Below are positions 15,295 to 24,419 of a stretch of DNA of 38,817 nt, piece by piece; position 1 is the stretch's first letter, and each line of letters begins with the position of its first letter. This DNA comes from Opitutaceae bacterium (GTDB lineage Bacteria; Verrucomicrobiota; Verrucomicrobiia; Opitutales; Opitutaceae). A program made the position numbers and the translations under genes. Where the stretch lies: NCBI GenBank assembly GCA_003164715.1, contig PLTZ01000086.1, forward strand, positions 1 to 38,817, read 5' to 3'. The notes beneath the pieces were generated by a model. The model was not told the origin of the DNA, made no database searches, and worked only from the letters and a program-made list of their open reading frames with translations.

Positions 15295-18270
15295 TCACGG
15301 CATGTCGTACATCTCGAGGAGTGCGACGCCGGTCGACCCATTGGCGCCGCTCACCTCCGCCGTGTAGGCGCCGGGGGGAAGCGTCACCAGGACGGCCGCG
15401 TCCGCCGAGGTCGTGGGAAGCGCGAACGCCGAGACGGCGTCGAACGCCGCCTGGAGCGCGGCGGTCCCGCCCCAGCCGCTGTTGGAGGCCACCACGTTCT
15501 GGTTCGTGTCGGAGACGGAGAGCTGCGGCGCCGCCAGGGCCCCGGCCACCCCGAATGAGGTCAGCGTCGGGCCCACGCCGCGGATGAGGATCGTGCGGGG
15601 CGCGGTTCCGGTGATCACAAATCCCACGGTCAGGACACTCGCCCCGGTGCCGGAGTAACCGCGCGCCGACACGTTGATGAAGCTCGTCGTGGGGGCCGCG
15701 GAGGTGTCGGTGTCATAGGCCTCCAGGAGCACGAGCCCCGTCCCCCCGTTCGCGCCGTTGACCTGCGCGGTGTATGCGCCCGGCAGAAGGGGCGCCACGA
15801 CGGCCGAGTCGAGCGAGCCCGCGGGGAGCGCGAAGGCGCCGACCTGCGCGAAGATCGCGGAGAGTGCGGACGAGCCGCCCCAGTTGTCGTTGGACGCCAC
15901 CGTGGCGTCGGTCGAGGTGGAGAGGACGAGCTGCGGGTCGGCGAGGAGGCCCGTGAGGCCGAATTGGGAGAGCGTGGGGCCGACCGCACGGACGAGCGCG
16001 TTCTCAGCGCCCGTCCCGCCGACCACGAGCCCGACGATGAGCGTCTGGCTCCCTGCGCCGCTAAAGCCGCGCACCGACACGTTTGTGAGCTGGCTCGGCA
16101 CGGCCACCGGGTTGACCGTCAGAAGCACCGGCACCGAGATCGTGGCCGAGAACCCGTTCTCCACCTCGACGTCGTAGGTCCCGGCGTCCGAGGCGTGCAC
16201 GTCGTAGATGGTGAACGACGGCCCCGTGGCCCCGGCGACAGGGGCCTGGTTCCTGCGCCACTGGTACGCGACGGTGGCGTCAGCCGTCACCGCCACCGTG
16301 AAGGTCGCGGAGCCGCCCTGCGTCGTCGAGACGGGCGCCGGCTGGAGGACGATCGCCACGACGACCGGCGGGCCGCCGGCCGGCGTCACGGAGAGGGTGA
16401 CGCTCGAGCTCGTCACCGATCCCGCGGGGTCGGTGATCACGACCGAGTAGGTTCCCGAGTCGGAGAGCGCCGCGCGTGGGAACGTGAGGTCCTGGCCCGT
16501 CGCCCCAGGGATGACGGCGCCGTTCTTCGACCACTGGAAGGTGAGCGGGGGGGAACCGACGACGCCCACCAGCAGCGTTGCCGTGCCTCCGGCGTTCACT
16601 GTGGTCGGGCTCGGCTGGTACTGGAAGATGGGCGCGAAGGCGGTCTCGGACACGAGGAGCACGGCGCCCATGCTCGTCACGGACCCGGCGGCGTTCGTGA
16701 CGACGGCCGAATAGGTGCCGGCGTCCGTCCCCTGGACGCTCGCAAGCGTGAGCGTCTGCGCCGTGGCGCCCGCGATCGGCGCCCCGTTCAGGAGCCATTG
16801 GACGCTGATCGGCCCGGTGCCGGAGACCCCGACCGTGAAGCTCGCGGCGGAGCCGACGGTGGCCGTGCTCTTGTAGGGCTGCGACGTGATGGCCGGGGGC
16901 ACCACGATCGAGAGGATCGTGAGGCTCGCGGGCGCCGAGACGATCGTGCCGACCGCATTGGTCACGGTGACCGTGTAGGAGCCCGCGTCGCTCACCTTGA
17001 CGCTCGCAATCTGGAGCGTCGGGGAGCTTGCGCCGGAGATGGGGGTGTTGCCGAGCGACCACTGGTAGCTCAGCACCCCGGAGCCCACCGCCGACACCGA
17101 GAACTGCGCCGTGGAGCCCACGGTGGTCGACAGCGCAAGCGGCGGGAAGACGATCAGCGGCGCGGTCGGTCCGGAGCCGCCCGAGACCGGGTCGGTCACG
17201 GTGAGGGTGATGGCCATGGACGGGCCGGTGCCCAGCGAATTGACGGCGCTCGCGGTCAGCGTGTAGGTGCCCTCCGTGGTCGGCGAACCGGTGACGGCCC
17301 CGCTATCGGTGTTCACCGAGAGCCCGGCCGGCAGCCCCGTCAGGGTGTAGCTCAGCGGGTTGTTGCTCGCCGTGAGCGCGTAGGAGAAGGCGCTCCCGGC
17401 CGGCACCGTCGCGACCGCCGCGCTCGTGATGGAGGAGAAGTTCCCGATCGTCAGGATCAGGTTCAGGGGAAGGCTGCTCCCGTAGGTGTTGGAGGCGAGG
17501 ATCGGGACGATCGCGACCTCGGCGCCTGTCGGCGTTCCGCTGATCACGCCTGTTGAGGTGTCGATCGAGAGGCCCGCGGGAAGGTTAGCGGCCGAGAAGA
17601 GCGTCGGGCTGTTCGTCGCGGTGATCGTGAAGCTGAAGGGGGAGCCGACCGGGCTCGCGTACAGGAGCCCGCTCGTGATCTGGGGGATGGGCCCCGCGGA
17701 GCTGATCTTGAACATGAGGACGAGGATCGCCCCCTGGCCGCTGGCGTTATTCGCGCTTATCGAGGTGAAGTAGAGGCCCGCGGTCGTCGGCACGCCGCTG
17801 ATCTCGGCGCCCGAGGACGTGAGTCCCGGCGGCAGCTGGGCGATGTTGTAGCTCGTGGGGCCGTCGGACGCCTCGATCGTGTAGGCGAACGGGATCCCGA
17901 CCGTCCCGACGGGGCCGCCCCCGCTCGTGATGGTCGGCGTCCCCGGCGCGGGATCCACCGTGATCTGGTAAGGGAAGGGGCTCGTCGAGGTCCCGAGCGA
18001 GAGGTAAAGGGTGCCCTTGTACAGGCCGACGGCGTCCGTCACGCCGCTGATGACGCCGGACGAGGTGCCCATGGACAGCCCCGGCGGCAGCCCGTCCGCT
18101 GTGTAGGTCGTTCCCGCGGGCTGGGGCGGGTTGGTGACGATCGCGAACGCGTAGGCCTGACCCTCCGTCGGGTCCGGGAGGATGGTCTGCGCGCGGCCCT
18201 CGGTGGCGACGCCCAGGAAGGCGAGCGCGAGCGTGGCGAGGCGGAACAGGGGGGAGGAGTGTCGTTTCAT
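15295..18270 (-). CDS. Large secreted Ig-repeat surface protein with duplicated C-terminal domain
   Basis: The 991-residue protein begins with a signal peptide (about 1-27, ATLALAFLGVATEGRAQ). Four putative-Ig/cadherin-like repeats follow, marked by LPPGLS..SGVISG motifs. Then come four immunoglobulin I-set-like repeats, each with a YQW core and DAGTY/DSGTY strands. The last ~250 residues hold two copies of a domain with the pattern NVSxRG...VGPTL..FG...L and a GAYTA(Q/E)V strand. The same domain type ends the NHL protein next door. There is no LPXTG, PEP-CTERM or porin-type (type IX) tail. A surface adhesion or scaffold role is inferred from architecture. Confidence 0.88.
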   Translation of the reverse strand: MKRHSSPLFRLATLALAFLGVATEGRAQTILPDPTEGQAYAFAIVTNPPQPAGTTYTADGLPPGLSMGTSSGVISGVTDAVGLYKGTLYLSLGTSTSPFPYQITVDPAPGTPTITSGGGPVGTVGIPFAYTIEASDGPTSYNIAQLPPGLTSSGAEISGVPTTAGLYFTSISANNASGQGAILVLMFKISSAGPIPQITSGLLYASPVGSPFSFTITATNSPTLFSAANLPAGLSIDTSTGVISGTPTGAEVAIVPILASNTYGSSLPLNLILTIGNFSSITSAAVATVPAGSAFSYALTASNNPLSYTLTGLPAGLSVNTDSGAVTGSPTTEGTYTLTASAVNSLGTGPSMAITLTVTDPVSGGSGPTAPLIVFPPLALSTTVGSTAQFSVSAVGSGVLSYQWSLGNTPISGASSPTLQIASVKVSDAGSYTVTVTNAVGTIVSAPASLTILSIVVPPAITSQPYKSTATVGSAASFTVGVSGTGPISVQWLLNGAPIAGATAQTLTLASVQGTDAGTYSAVVTNAAGSVTSMGAVLLVSETAFAPIFQYQPSPTTVNAGGTATLLVGVVGSPPLTFQWSKNGAVIPGATGQDLTFPRAALSDSGTYSVVITDPAGSVTSSSVTLSVTPAGGPPVVVAIVLQPAPVSTTQGGSATFTVAVTADATVAYQWRRNQAPVAGATGPSFTIYDVHASDAGTYDVEVENGFSATISVPVLLTVNPVAVPSQLTNVSVRGFSGAGSQTLIVGLVVGGTGAENALVRAVGPTLSQFGLTGLLADPQLVLSTSTDATVASNDNWGGSSALSAIFAQVGAFALPAGSLDSAVVAPLLPGAYTAQVNGANGGTGLVLLEAYDTDTSAAPTTSFINVSARGYSGTGASVLTVGFVITGTAPRTILIRGVGPTLTSFGVAGALAAPQLSVSDTNQNVVASNSGWGGTAALQAAFDAVSAFALPTTSADAAVLVTLPPGAYTAEVSGANGSTGVALLEMYDMP

Positions 18271-18374
18271 GGGGACCGTGGGTTGGGCCCGGCGCCCGGT
18301 TGCAGGCGATGGGCGCGAGGAAATGGACGGATGGGTTCTGTCTGGAATTTATAGCGCGGCCTGCTTCGCCGATA

Positions 18375-18396
18375 TGGGGCACTCCCCTACTTTGCC
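18375..18396 (-). promoter_or_regulatory. Candidate operator upstream of the Ig-repeat gene (copy 1 of a 22-bp element)
   Basis: Read on the - strand, AAGTAGG (18392-18386), six bases, then CCCC (18379-18376), about 105 bases before the Ig-repeat start. It matches the element upstream of the NHL gene at 18 of 22 positions and the one before the Wzc-Wza gene at 17 of 22. A TATAAA box lies nearer the start (around 18350). The 18271-18478 gap otherwise contains no gene. Confidence 0.5.
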
Positions 18397-18478
18397 GCGT
18401 CCCGTGACCGGCGGCGTCCGCCCCCGGTGCCGGCCGCGGTAACTTCGGGCTCCCTGGTCCATGGGATGCATCCCTGTT

Positions 18479-21400
18479 TCAGGGCACCTCGTAGACCTCG
18501 GCCAGGCCGACTCCCGACGTGGCGCCCACCCCGGAGATCTGCATCGTGTAGGCGCCCGGCTGCAGGCTGACGACGAGCGCGCTGTCGGCGCTGCCGGCGG
18601 TGAGCGCGAACGCCCCGACCGACGCCGCGATGCTCGCGATCTGCGCCGGGGTCGGGCTCGTGTTCGTGCCCCAGCCCGTGTTGGTGCCGATTGTGCTGCC
18701 GGTCGCCTGGACCGTTACCGTGAGGCTCGGCTGCGCGAGCGCCCCTGAGACCCCGAAGGCCGTCAGCGCGGGGCCATCGGCGCGGACCAGGAGCTGCTCG
18801 ACGCCCGTGCCTCCGATCACGAAGCCCGGGATAAGGATGTTGCCGCCGGTGCCCACCTGGGCCCGGGTCGCGATGTTCACGAGCCGCGCCGTCCCGGTGT
18901 ACGACACCTCGTAGATCTCGGCCAGGCCGACTCCCGTCGTGCCGCCGACCCCCGAGACCTGCACCGTGTAGGCTCCAGGCTGCAACGTCACGATGACCGC
19001 GCAGTCCGCACTCCCGCTCGCAAGCGCGAAGGCGCCCACCTGGGCCGCGACGCTTGCAATCTGCGCCGGGGTCGGGCTCGTGTTCGTGCCCCAGCCCGTG
19101 TTCGTGGCCAGCGTGGCTCCCGTCGCCTGGGCGGTCAGCTCGAGGCTCGGCTGCGCGAGCGCTCCCGCGACCCCGAACGCCGTCAAGGCGGGCCCGTCGG
19201 CCCGGATGAGGAGGGTCTCGGTGCCGCTGCCCCCAATCACAAAGCCGGGGATCATGATGTTTCCGCCGGTCTCGACCTCGCCGCGCGTCGCGATGTTGAT
19301 GAGCCGGGCGGCCCCCGACGACCCGCCCCCGATCGAGGCCGACACCGTGAGCGTGGCCGTGCCGCTCACGTTCGTGCCCGCGGCGTTTGCGAGCTGCACC
19401 CGGAAGAGGTCGCCGCTCAGCGAGACCGCCGGGTCCGTGACTGTGAGCGCGGCGGTCGTCGAGCCGCTGAAGGTTGAACTGTCGCTTAGGTTGCTCCACG
19501 TCGCTCCCGCGTCCGCCGACGTCTGCCACTGGTAGGTCACGGGGGAGCCCGATACGGTGACGGAGAAGCTGGCGTTCTGGCCCGACGTGACCGACTGGCT
19601 CTGCACCGTAATGCCGCCCGGCGGCGCGGCGACGACCATGCCCTCCATGATTGCCTGGTTGTCGCCGTCGGCGACATAGAGCGTCCCCGAGCCGTCCACC
19701 GCGATGCCCTGCGGATAGTAGAAGCGGCACCACGAGTTGTTCGTGCCATTGAGTGTCGCGACCGAGCCGCCCGGGGTGATCTCGCGCACCGCGCGGTTGT
19801 AGGTGTCGGCGACGAAGACATCGCCCGAGCCGTCGAGCGCAAGGGCGTACGGCTGGTTGAACCGCGCGACGGCGCCGATACCGTCCGAGAAGCCGAGGGC
19901 GCCGGCCGTGCCGGCGACGGTGGAGACCGTGCCCGAGGCGTCGATCTTGCGGATGGTCGCGTTGAAGAAGTCCGAGACGAAGACGTTGCCCGAGCCGTCG
20001 ACCGCCACGGCGTACGGCCCGTTGAAGCGGGCGGACCCGCCGGCGCCGTCGCCGCTGCCGGTCTGGCCGGCCACGCCGGCCAGGGTCGTGACCTGGCCGC
20101 CCGGCGTGATCTTGCGTACGGTGTCGTTTCGGGTGTCCGCCACGTAGACATTGCCCGCAGCGTCCACGGCGACGCCCTCGGGCGTGTTGAACTGCGCCGC
20201 ACCGCCCAGGCCGTCGGAACTGCCGGTGGAGCCCGCCGTCCCGGCCAAGGTGGTCACCGCGCCACCGGGCGCAATCTTCCGGATGGTGGAGTTGCCGGAA
20301 TCCGCGACGTAGACATTGCCGGCGCCGTCCACGGCCACGCCTGCGGGGCTACTAAAGCGCGCGGCGCCGCCCGAGCCGTCGGCGCTTCCGGCGGGAAACC
20401 CGCCGGAGCCGGCAAGCGTCGTCACCACGCCGCCCGTGGTCACCTCGCGGATCGTGTTGTTGTTCGAGTCGGAGACGAAGAGGTGCCCGGAGCCGTCGAT
20501 CGCGATCCCGTAGGGGTACGCGAAGAGCGCCTGGCTGCCCGTGCCGTCGGCGTCGCCCTTCACCCCGGCTCTGCCCGCGAGCGTCGTCACGGCGCCCGGG
20601 GTGTTCATCGCCCGGATCGTGTGGTTGCCCGTGTCGGCGACGTAGATGACGCCGGAGCCGGTCGACGCGATGCCGCCCGGATAGAAGAAGTTCGCCGCCG
20701 CCCCTGTGCCGTCGGTGCTGCCGCCGACTCTCGGAAACCCCGCGAGCGTCGACACGCTTCCCCCGGGCGAGATCTCCCGCACGGTCTGGCTGGAGGTGTC
20801 GGCTACGTAGACAAAGCCCGCGCCGTCGACCGCCACCGCCGAAGGGTGGTCGAAGCGGGCCTCGCTACCCTGGCCGTCCAGGGTCCCCGAACTGCCCGTG
20901 CTGCCCGCCAGGGTCGATACCGAGCCCCCCGGCGTGACCTTGCGGATCGCGCTGTTGTCCAGGTCCGCGACGTAGACGGTGCCGGCCCCGTCCACGGCGA
21001 TGCCCGCCGGATAGTAGAAGCGCGCGGCGCCCCCGGCGCCGTCCGAGCCGCCCGTCTGCCCCGCGGCCCCGGCCAGCGTCGTCACGACGCCGGCGGTGAT
21101 CCTGCGGATCGTGCTGTTGTTCGTATCGCTCACGTAGACGTTGCCCGTCGCGTCGACCGCGATTCCCTCCGGCCCATTGAAGAGCGCGGCGACACCGGTG
21201 CCGTCCGTGCTGCCGGCGATTCCCACCGTACTCCCCGCCAGGGTGCTCACGCTGCCGCCCGAAATCTTCCTGATGTTGTTATTGCCGCTGTCCGCAACAT
21301 AGATGTTGCCCGCGGCGTCGACGGCGACCGCATAGGGGTACAGGAACAGGGCGCCGGAGGTGGCCGGGCCGTCTCTGCTTCCCGCCAGGCCGGAGGTGCC

Positions 21401-21709
21401 CGCGAAGGTCGTCACGACGCCGCCCGCCGTCACGATGCGCACGGTGTGGTCGCCCCCGTCCGCAACATAGATGTTGCCCGCGCCGTCCACGGCGACGCCC
21501 GTGGGATTCATGAACCGGGCGTTGGTCCCGGTCCCGTCGGTGTGGTCGAGCGCGCTCGCGTCCCCCGCAAGGAGCGAGAATTCGTAGATGGACGCATGGG
21601 CCGGGGCCCCGGCCAGGTGCACCGCGACAGCGGCCGCAATGATGCAGCCGACGCGGCGCGCGCTTGCCGAGGATGCGGCGGTTTTCGTAATCGAGCGGTT
21701 TTTGGTCAT
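18479..21709 (-). CDS. Large secreted NHL-propeller protein with Ig-like and duplicated C-terminal domains
   Basis: ATG 21709 is my choice; ATG 21721 is in frame. After a signal peptide (hydrophobic IIAAAVAVHLAGAPAHA), about eleven NHL repeats each carry a version of FNxPxGVAVDGAGNVYVAD and TVRKITPGG, giving one or two beta-propellers over about 600 residues. An Ig-like domain follows (VTYQW..SADAGATW). Two near-identical 140-residue C-terminal domains end the protein (ARL(I/V)NIATR, LL(I/V)RADGPALTAFG, QPGAYT). NHL propellers bind proteins, RNA or glycans. No catalytic motif is seen. A cell-surface or matrix role is inferred. Confidence 0.88.
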   Translation of the reverse strand: MTKNRSITKTAASSASARRVGCIIAAAVAVHLAGAPAHASIYEFSLLAGDASALDHTDGTGTNARFMNPTGVAVDGAGNIYVADGGDHTVRIVTAGGVVTTFAGTSGLAGSRDGPATSGALFLYPYAVAVDAAGNIYVADSGNNNIRKISGGSVSTLAGSTVGIAGSTDGTGVAALFNGPEGIAVDATGNVYVSDTNNSTIRRITAGVVTTLAGAAGQTGGSDGAGGAARFYYPAGIAVDGAGTVYVADLDNSAIRKVTPGGSVSTLAGSTGSSGTLDGQGSEARFDHPSAVAVDGAGFVYVADTSSQTVREISPGGSVSTLAGFPRVGGSTDGTGAAANFFYPGGIASTGSGVIYVADTGNHTIRAMNTPGAVTTLAGRAGVKGDADGTGSQALFAYPYGIAIDGSGHLFVSDSNNNTIREVTTGGVVTTLAGSGGFPAGSADGSGGAARFSSPAGVAVDGAGNVYVADSGNSTIRKIAPGGAVTTLAGTAGSTGSSDGLGGAAQFNTPEGVAVDAAGNVYVADTRNDTVRKITPGGQVTTLAGVAGQTGSGDGAGGSARFNGPYAVAVDGSGNVFVSDFFNATIRKIDASGTVSTVAGTAGALGFSDGIGAVARFNQPYALALDGSGDVFVADTYNRAVREITPGGSVATLNGTNNSWCRFYYPQGIAVDGSGTLYVADGDNQAIMEGMVVAAPPGGITVQSQSVTSGQNASFSVTVSGSPVTYQWQTSADAGATWSNLSDSSTFSGSTTAALTVTDPAVSLSGDLFRVQLANAAGTNVSGTATLTVSASIGGGSSGAARLINIATRGEVETGGNIMIPGFVIGGSGTETLLIRADGPALTAFGVAGALAQPSLELTAQATGATLATNTGWGTNTSPTPAQIASVAAQVGAFALASGSADCAVIVTLQPGAYTVQVSGVGGTTGVGLAEIYEVSYTGTARLVNIATRAQVGTGGNILIPGFVIGGTGVEQLLVRADGPALTAFGVSGALAQPSLTVTVQATGSTIGTNTGWGTNTSPTPAQIASIAASVGAFALTAGSADSALVVSLQPGAYTMQISGVGATSGVGLAEVYEVP
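18486..19325 (-). repeat. Tandem 420-bp direct repeat encoding the duplicated C-terminal domain
   Basis: Two copies with a 420-base period (140 codons) encode the C-terminal domain pair of the NHL protein. Matching anchors are ACCTCGTAGA at 18486 and 18906 and the GGGGTCGGGCTCGTGTTCGT blocks near 18649 and 19069. The high DNA identity implies a recent duplication or gene conversion. Confidence 0.8.
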
Positions 21710-21761
21710 AGCTTGTCCCATGGGTTAACCGCTTAGAGGCCCCGCACCCGCCCCCGGTTGC

Positions 21762-21783
21762 TGGGGTCCTGCCCTACTTGGCC
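21762..21783 (-). promoter_or_regulatory. Candidate operator upstream of the NHL gene (copy 2 of the 22-bp element)
   Basis: On the - strand, AAGTAGG (21779-21773), six bases, then CCCC (21766-21763), about 40-55 bases before the NHL start. It is 18 of 22 identical to the copy before the Ig-repeat gene. The position suits a regulator site close to a promoter. Confidence 0.5.
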
Positions 21784-21797
21784 CGGGGTCCCGCAGC

Positions 21798-23450
21798 CTA
21801 TGCCGGGATGGCGGGCTCAAGCCCGGCCCCGTGCCCGTGGGTGATCCTGCCGTAGTCCAGCTTGATCAGGCGGTCTGCGCGGTCGAAGTAGCGGTCATCG
21901 TGCGTGATCACGAGGACCGCCTTGCCGAGCGAGCGCAGCTCCGGAAGGAGCTGGGAGTAGAAGACCTCCTTGAACAGCGGGTCCTGGTCGCTCGCCCACT
22001 CGTCGAACAGGTAGAACGGCCGGTCCTCGATGTACGCGCACAGGAGCGCCAGGCGCTTGCGCTGCCCCTGAGAGAGCAGCGTCGTCGAGAACACGCCGTC
22101 CCTGATCGACACCTTGTGGTTCAGGTGCAGGCGCTCGAGGTATTCCCGGGCGCGCCGGTCGCCGTCCGCGCCGGTGGCCCCGACGATCCGGTCGAAGAGG
22201 AAGTAGTCCGAGAACACCGTGGAGAAGCACTGGCGGTAGTCGTCGCGGTTCTTGTCACCGATCACGACGCCGTTCAGCCGGATCTCGCCGCCCGCGGGCG
22301 GGTACAGGCCGGTGATCACCTTGGCGAGCGTCGACTTCCCGCTGCCGTTGCCGCCGATAAGGAACACGAGCTCGCCCGGCCCCATCGCCAGGTCGATCGG
22401 CCCCAGCATGAAGCTGTCGTCTTCCCGCTCCCGGTGGTAGCTGTGCATCACCTGGACGAGCTCCAGGGATTCAAAGGGCACCGACGCGAACCGGCCCGGC
22501 GACGGGGCTCCATTGTCCTCCGGGAGCGCCGAAAGCGCCAGCCCGAGCTCCTCCACCTTCCGCAGCGAGACGTTCGCCCGGCTGAACACCGAGAGGCTTC
22601 CGAGAAGGCCCGCCAGCGGCCCCATCAGGTAGAGCGTGGCGATCACGTATCCGGTCATCGCCTGCTGGCTCACGGCCTCGATGCGGGGCAAGAGGAAGAG
22701 GATGAGGCCGATCAGGCCCAGAAAGAGCATCTGATTCCAGTTCTGGGCGAGGATGAAGCGAAGCTCGGCCGCGACGCTGTGCCTCTGGCACACGGCGGCG
22801 GCCCTCGCGACGTCCTCCCTGAGGAAGGACTCGCGGCGGGCGCGGTGCAGCTTGAGCTCCTTGATCCCCTCCGTCAGCGAGCGGAAGTGCTGGAAAAGTC
22901 GGTCCTGGCCATCGCGTGCCGCGACCAGGTGGCTGAAGCCGCTGCGGATCAGCAGGCGGTAGGTGACGGCGCCCACGACCCCGAAGATGAACATCCCGAG
23001 GAAGACCGGGAACGAGAGCCATGCAAGGTACACGGCGCCGCCGAGGAGCACGGCCGAGTTGAAGGCGAAGATCGGGATGCTGAGCGTCGCCTGCGTGATC
23101 TCGAGGATGTCCTCGGTCAAGGCGACCATGAGTTTCGGCGCGCCGAGTTCCTCGATCTGGCGAAGGGGCACCGAGAGGATCTTTGCCACGAGGTCGAGGC
23201 GCAGGCGCGCCGTGGTCGCCTGGGAGAAATGCGCGAGCGTCACCTGCGCGAGCGCGTTCGTCAGAAACCGGCCGACGCCGAGGGCGCAGAAGGCGACGAC
23301 CAGCGTCGCGCCGAGGCTCCCGTGGCGGTTCATGGCGAGCGTGATCAGCGCAAGGAGCCCCGTGCTGAACGCGCCGCTAAGGAGCGCCGCGAGCGACGTC
23401 CACACGACCATCGCAGGCGAGTAGCGGACTAGGAATCGCAGGAGCGTCAT
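21798..23450 (-). CDS. Cyclic-peptide-type ABC exporter (SyrD/PvdE/YojI-like)
   Basis: The 550-residue protein fuses six membrane helices (about 1-290) to one ATPase domain. The ATPase has Walker A GGNGSGKST, the signature LSQGQRKRLALL, Walker B FYLFDEWASDQDP and a switch His (VITHDD). The FDEWA-D-QDP form of Walker B and the LSxGQxKRLAL signature are typical of the cyclic peptide export subfamily, which moves microcin or siderophore precursors across the inner membrane as a homodimer. No peptide synthetase or precursor gene is visible nearby. The start faces the exopolysaccharide locus across a 144-base divergent gap. Confidence 0.9.
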   Translation of the reverse strand: MTLLRFLVRYSPAMVVWTSLAALLSGAFSTGLLALITLAMNRHGSLGATLVVAFCALGVGRFLTNALAQVTLAHFSQATTARLRLDLVAKILSVPLRQIEELGAPKLMVALTEDILEITQATLSIPIFAFNSAVLLGGAVYLAWLSFPVFLGMFIFGVVGAVTYRLLIRSGFSHLVAARDGQDRLFQHFRSLTEGIKELKLHRARRESFLREDVARAAAVCQRHSVAAELRFILAQNWNQMLFLGLIGLILFLLPRIEAVSQQAMTGYVIATLYLMGPLAGLLGSLSVFSRANVSLRKVEELGLALSALPEDNGAPSPGRFASVPFESLELVQVMHSYHREREDDSFMLGPIDLAMGPGELVFLIGGNGSGKSTLAKVITGLYPPAGGEIRLNGVVIGDKNRDDYRQCFSTVFSDYFLFDRIVGATGADGDRRAREYLERLHLNHKVSIRDGVFSTTLLSQGQRKRLALLCAYIEDRPFYLFDEWASDQDPLFKEVFYSQLLPELRSLGKAVLVITHDDRYFDRADRLIKLDYGRITHGHGAGLEPAIPA

Positions 23451-23492
23451 GGATGCGCATCAAAATAGCCGCCCGCGGGTGCGCGCGGATAG

Positions 23493-23506
23493 GGGGTGTC
23501 CACCCC
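23493..23506. promoter_or_regulatory. Dyad-symmetric operator candidate in the divergent intergenic region
   Basis: GGGGTG (23493-23498) and CACCCC (23501-23506) form a perfect 6-bp inverted repeat with a 2-base spacer, in the gap between the divergent ABC exporter and WecG-type genes. The flanking TAGGGG resembles the TAGG...CCCC arrangement of the 22-bp element elsewhere, with different spacing. The gap 23451-23594 holds no gene. Confidence 0.35.
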
Positions 23507-23594
23507 AGCCCGGGGGCCCTTTGGGCGGCCCGCCCAGACCAAATTGGGTCCTTGACCCCATCTCCCGCCTGCGCCCCGCGCGGTCCAAGGGAAG

Positions 23595-24419
23595 GTGTCG
23601 CTCACTGTCCAACTGCCGGCGTTCCCGACCAAGCTCGAGGAGCTGATCGCCATCCTGGGCGTCCCTTTCCACGCGCTGACGCTCGAGGGCGCGGTCGACC
23701 GCGTCGCGGCGATGGTGGGCGACGGCGGTGCGCACTACGTCGTGACGCCCAACGTCGACTTTCTCGTGAAAGCGCAGCGCGACCCGGACCTGCGGCGGAT
23801 CCTCGTCTGCGCGGACCTGGTCCTCTGCGACGGCAAGCCCATCGTCTGGGCCTCGCACTGGCTCGGCGGGAGCCTTCCCGCCCGCGTGGCCGGGTCCGAC
23901 CTGATCCCGAGTCTCCTCGAGAGGGCCGCCGCCCTCGGCTGGCGGGTCTTCCTGCTCGGCGGAAGCCCCGACGTGGCGGCCGAGGCCGTCAGCCGGATCG
24001 CCGCCGCGTACCCCGCGCTCCCGGCGGTCGCGCATTATTCGCCGCCCTTCCGGCCGCTCGGCGAGGGGGACGATGCCGAGATCGCCGCCCGCGTGCGCGC
24101 CACCAGGCCGGATGTCATGCTCGTCTGCTTCGGCTGCCCGAAGCAGGAGAAGTGGATGTCCCTTCACTGCAAGGAACTGGGCGTGCCGGTCATGATTGGG
24201 GCGGGCGCGACCATCGACTTCCTCGCCGATCGGATGGCGCGGGCCCCCGCCTGGATGCAAAGGAGCGGCACCGAGTGGCTCTTCCGGCTCCTCCAGGAGC
24301 CCCGGCGGCTCGCCCGCCGCTACGCCGACGACCTGATCCACTTCTTTCCCGCGGTGATGCTCCAGCGCTGGCGCCAGCGCCGCGCGGGCGCGGGGGCGCG
24401 GCCCAAGGGGCGGCCATGA
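23595..24419 (+). CDS. WecG/TagA/CpsF-family glycosyltransferase
   Basis: This GT26 enzyme of 274 residues would add an N-acetylmannosaminuronate, N-acetylmannosamine or glucose-type sugar to a lipid-linked acceptor, an early step of exopolysaccharide assembly at the inner-membrane face. Family features are TPNVDFLVKAQRDP, ADLVLCDGKPIVW, GSDLIPSLLE, FLLGG and the FGCPKQEKWM motif, followed by a basic C-terminal tail that docks to the membrane. GTG 23595 is the start. The stop overlaps the GT4 gene start (ATGA). Confidence 0.93.
   Translation: MSLTVQLPAFPTKLEELIAILGVPFHALTLEGAVDRVAAMVGDGGAHYVVTPNVDFLVKAQRDPDLRRILVCADLVLCDGKPIVWASHWLGGSLPARVAGSDLIPSLLERAAALGWRVFLLGGSPDVAAEAVSRIAAAYPALPAVAHYSPPFRPLGEGDDAEIAARVRATRPDVMLVCFGCPKQEKWMSLHCKELGVPVMIGAGATIDFLADRMARAPAWMQRSGTEWLFRLLQEPRRLARRYADDLIHFFPAVMLQRWRQRRAGAGARPKGRP

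Noticed and set aside
23453-24415. Long + strand open frame running from 23453 into the GT4 gene, suggesting a much larger protein.
   Set aside because: The first 960 bases read Arg/Pro/Gly-rich shadow sequence over the WecG-type gene, while the other frame has clear GT26 motifs. The GT4 fold starts cleanly at ATG 24416 with an ATGA overlap.
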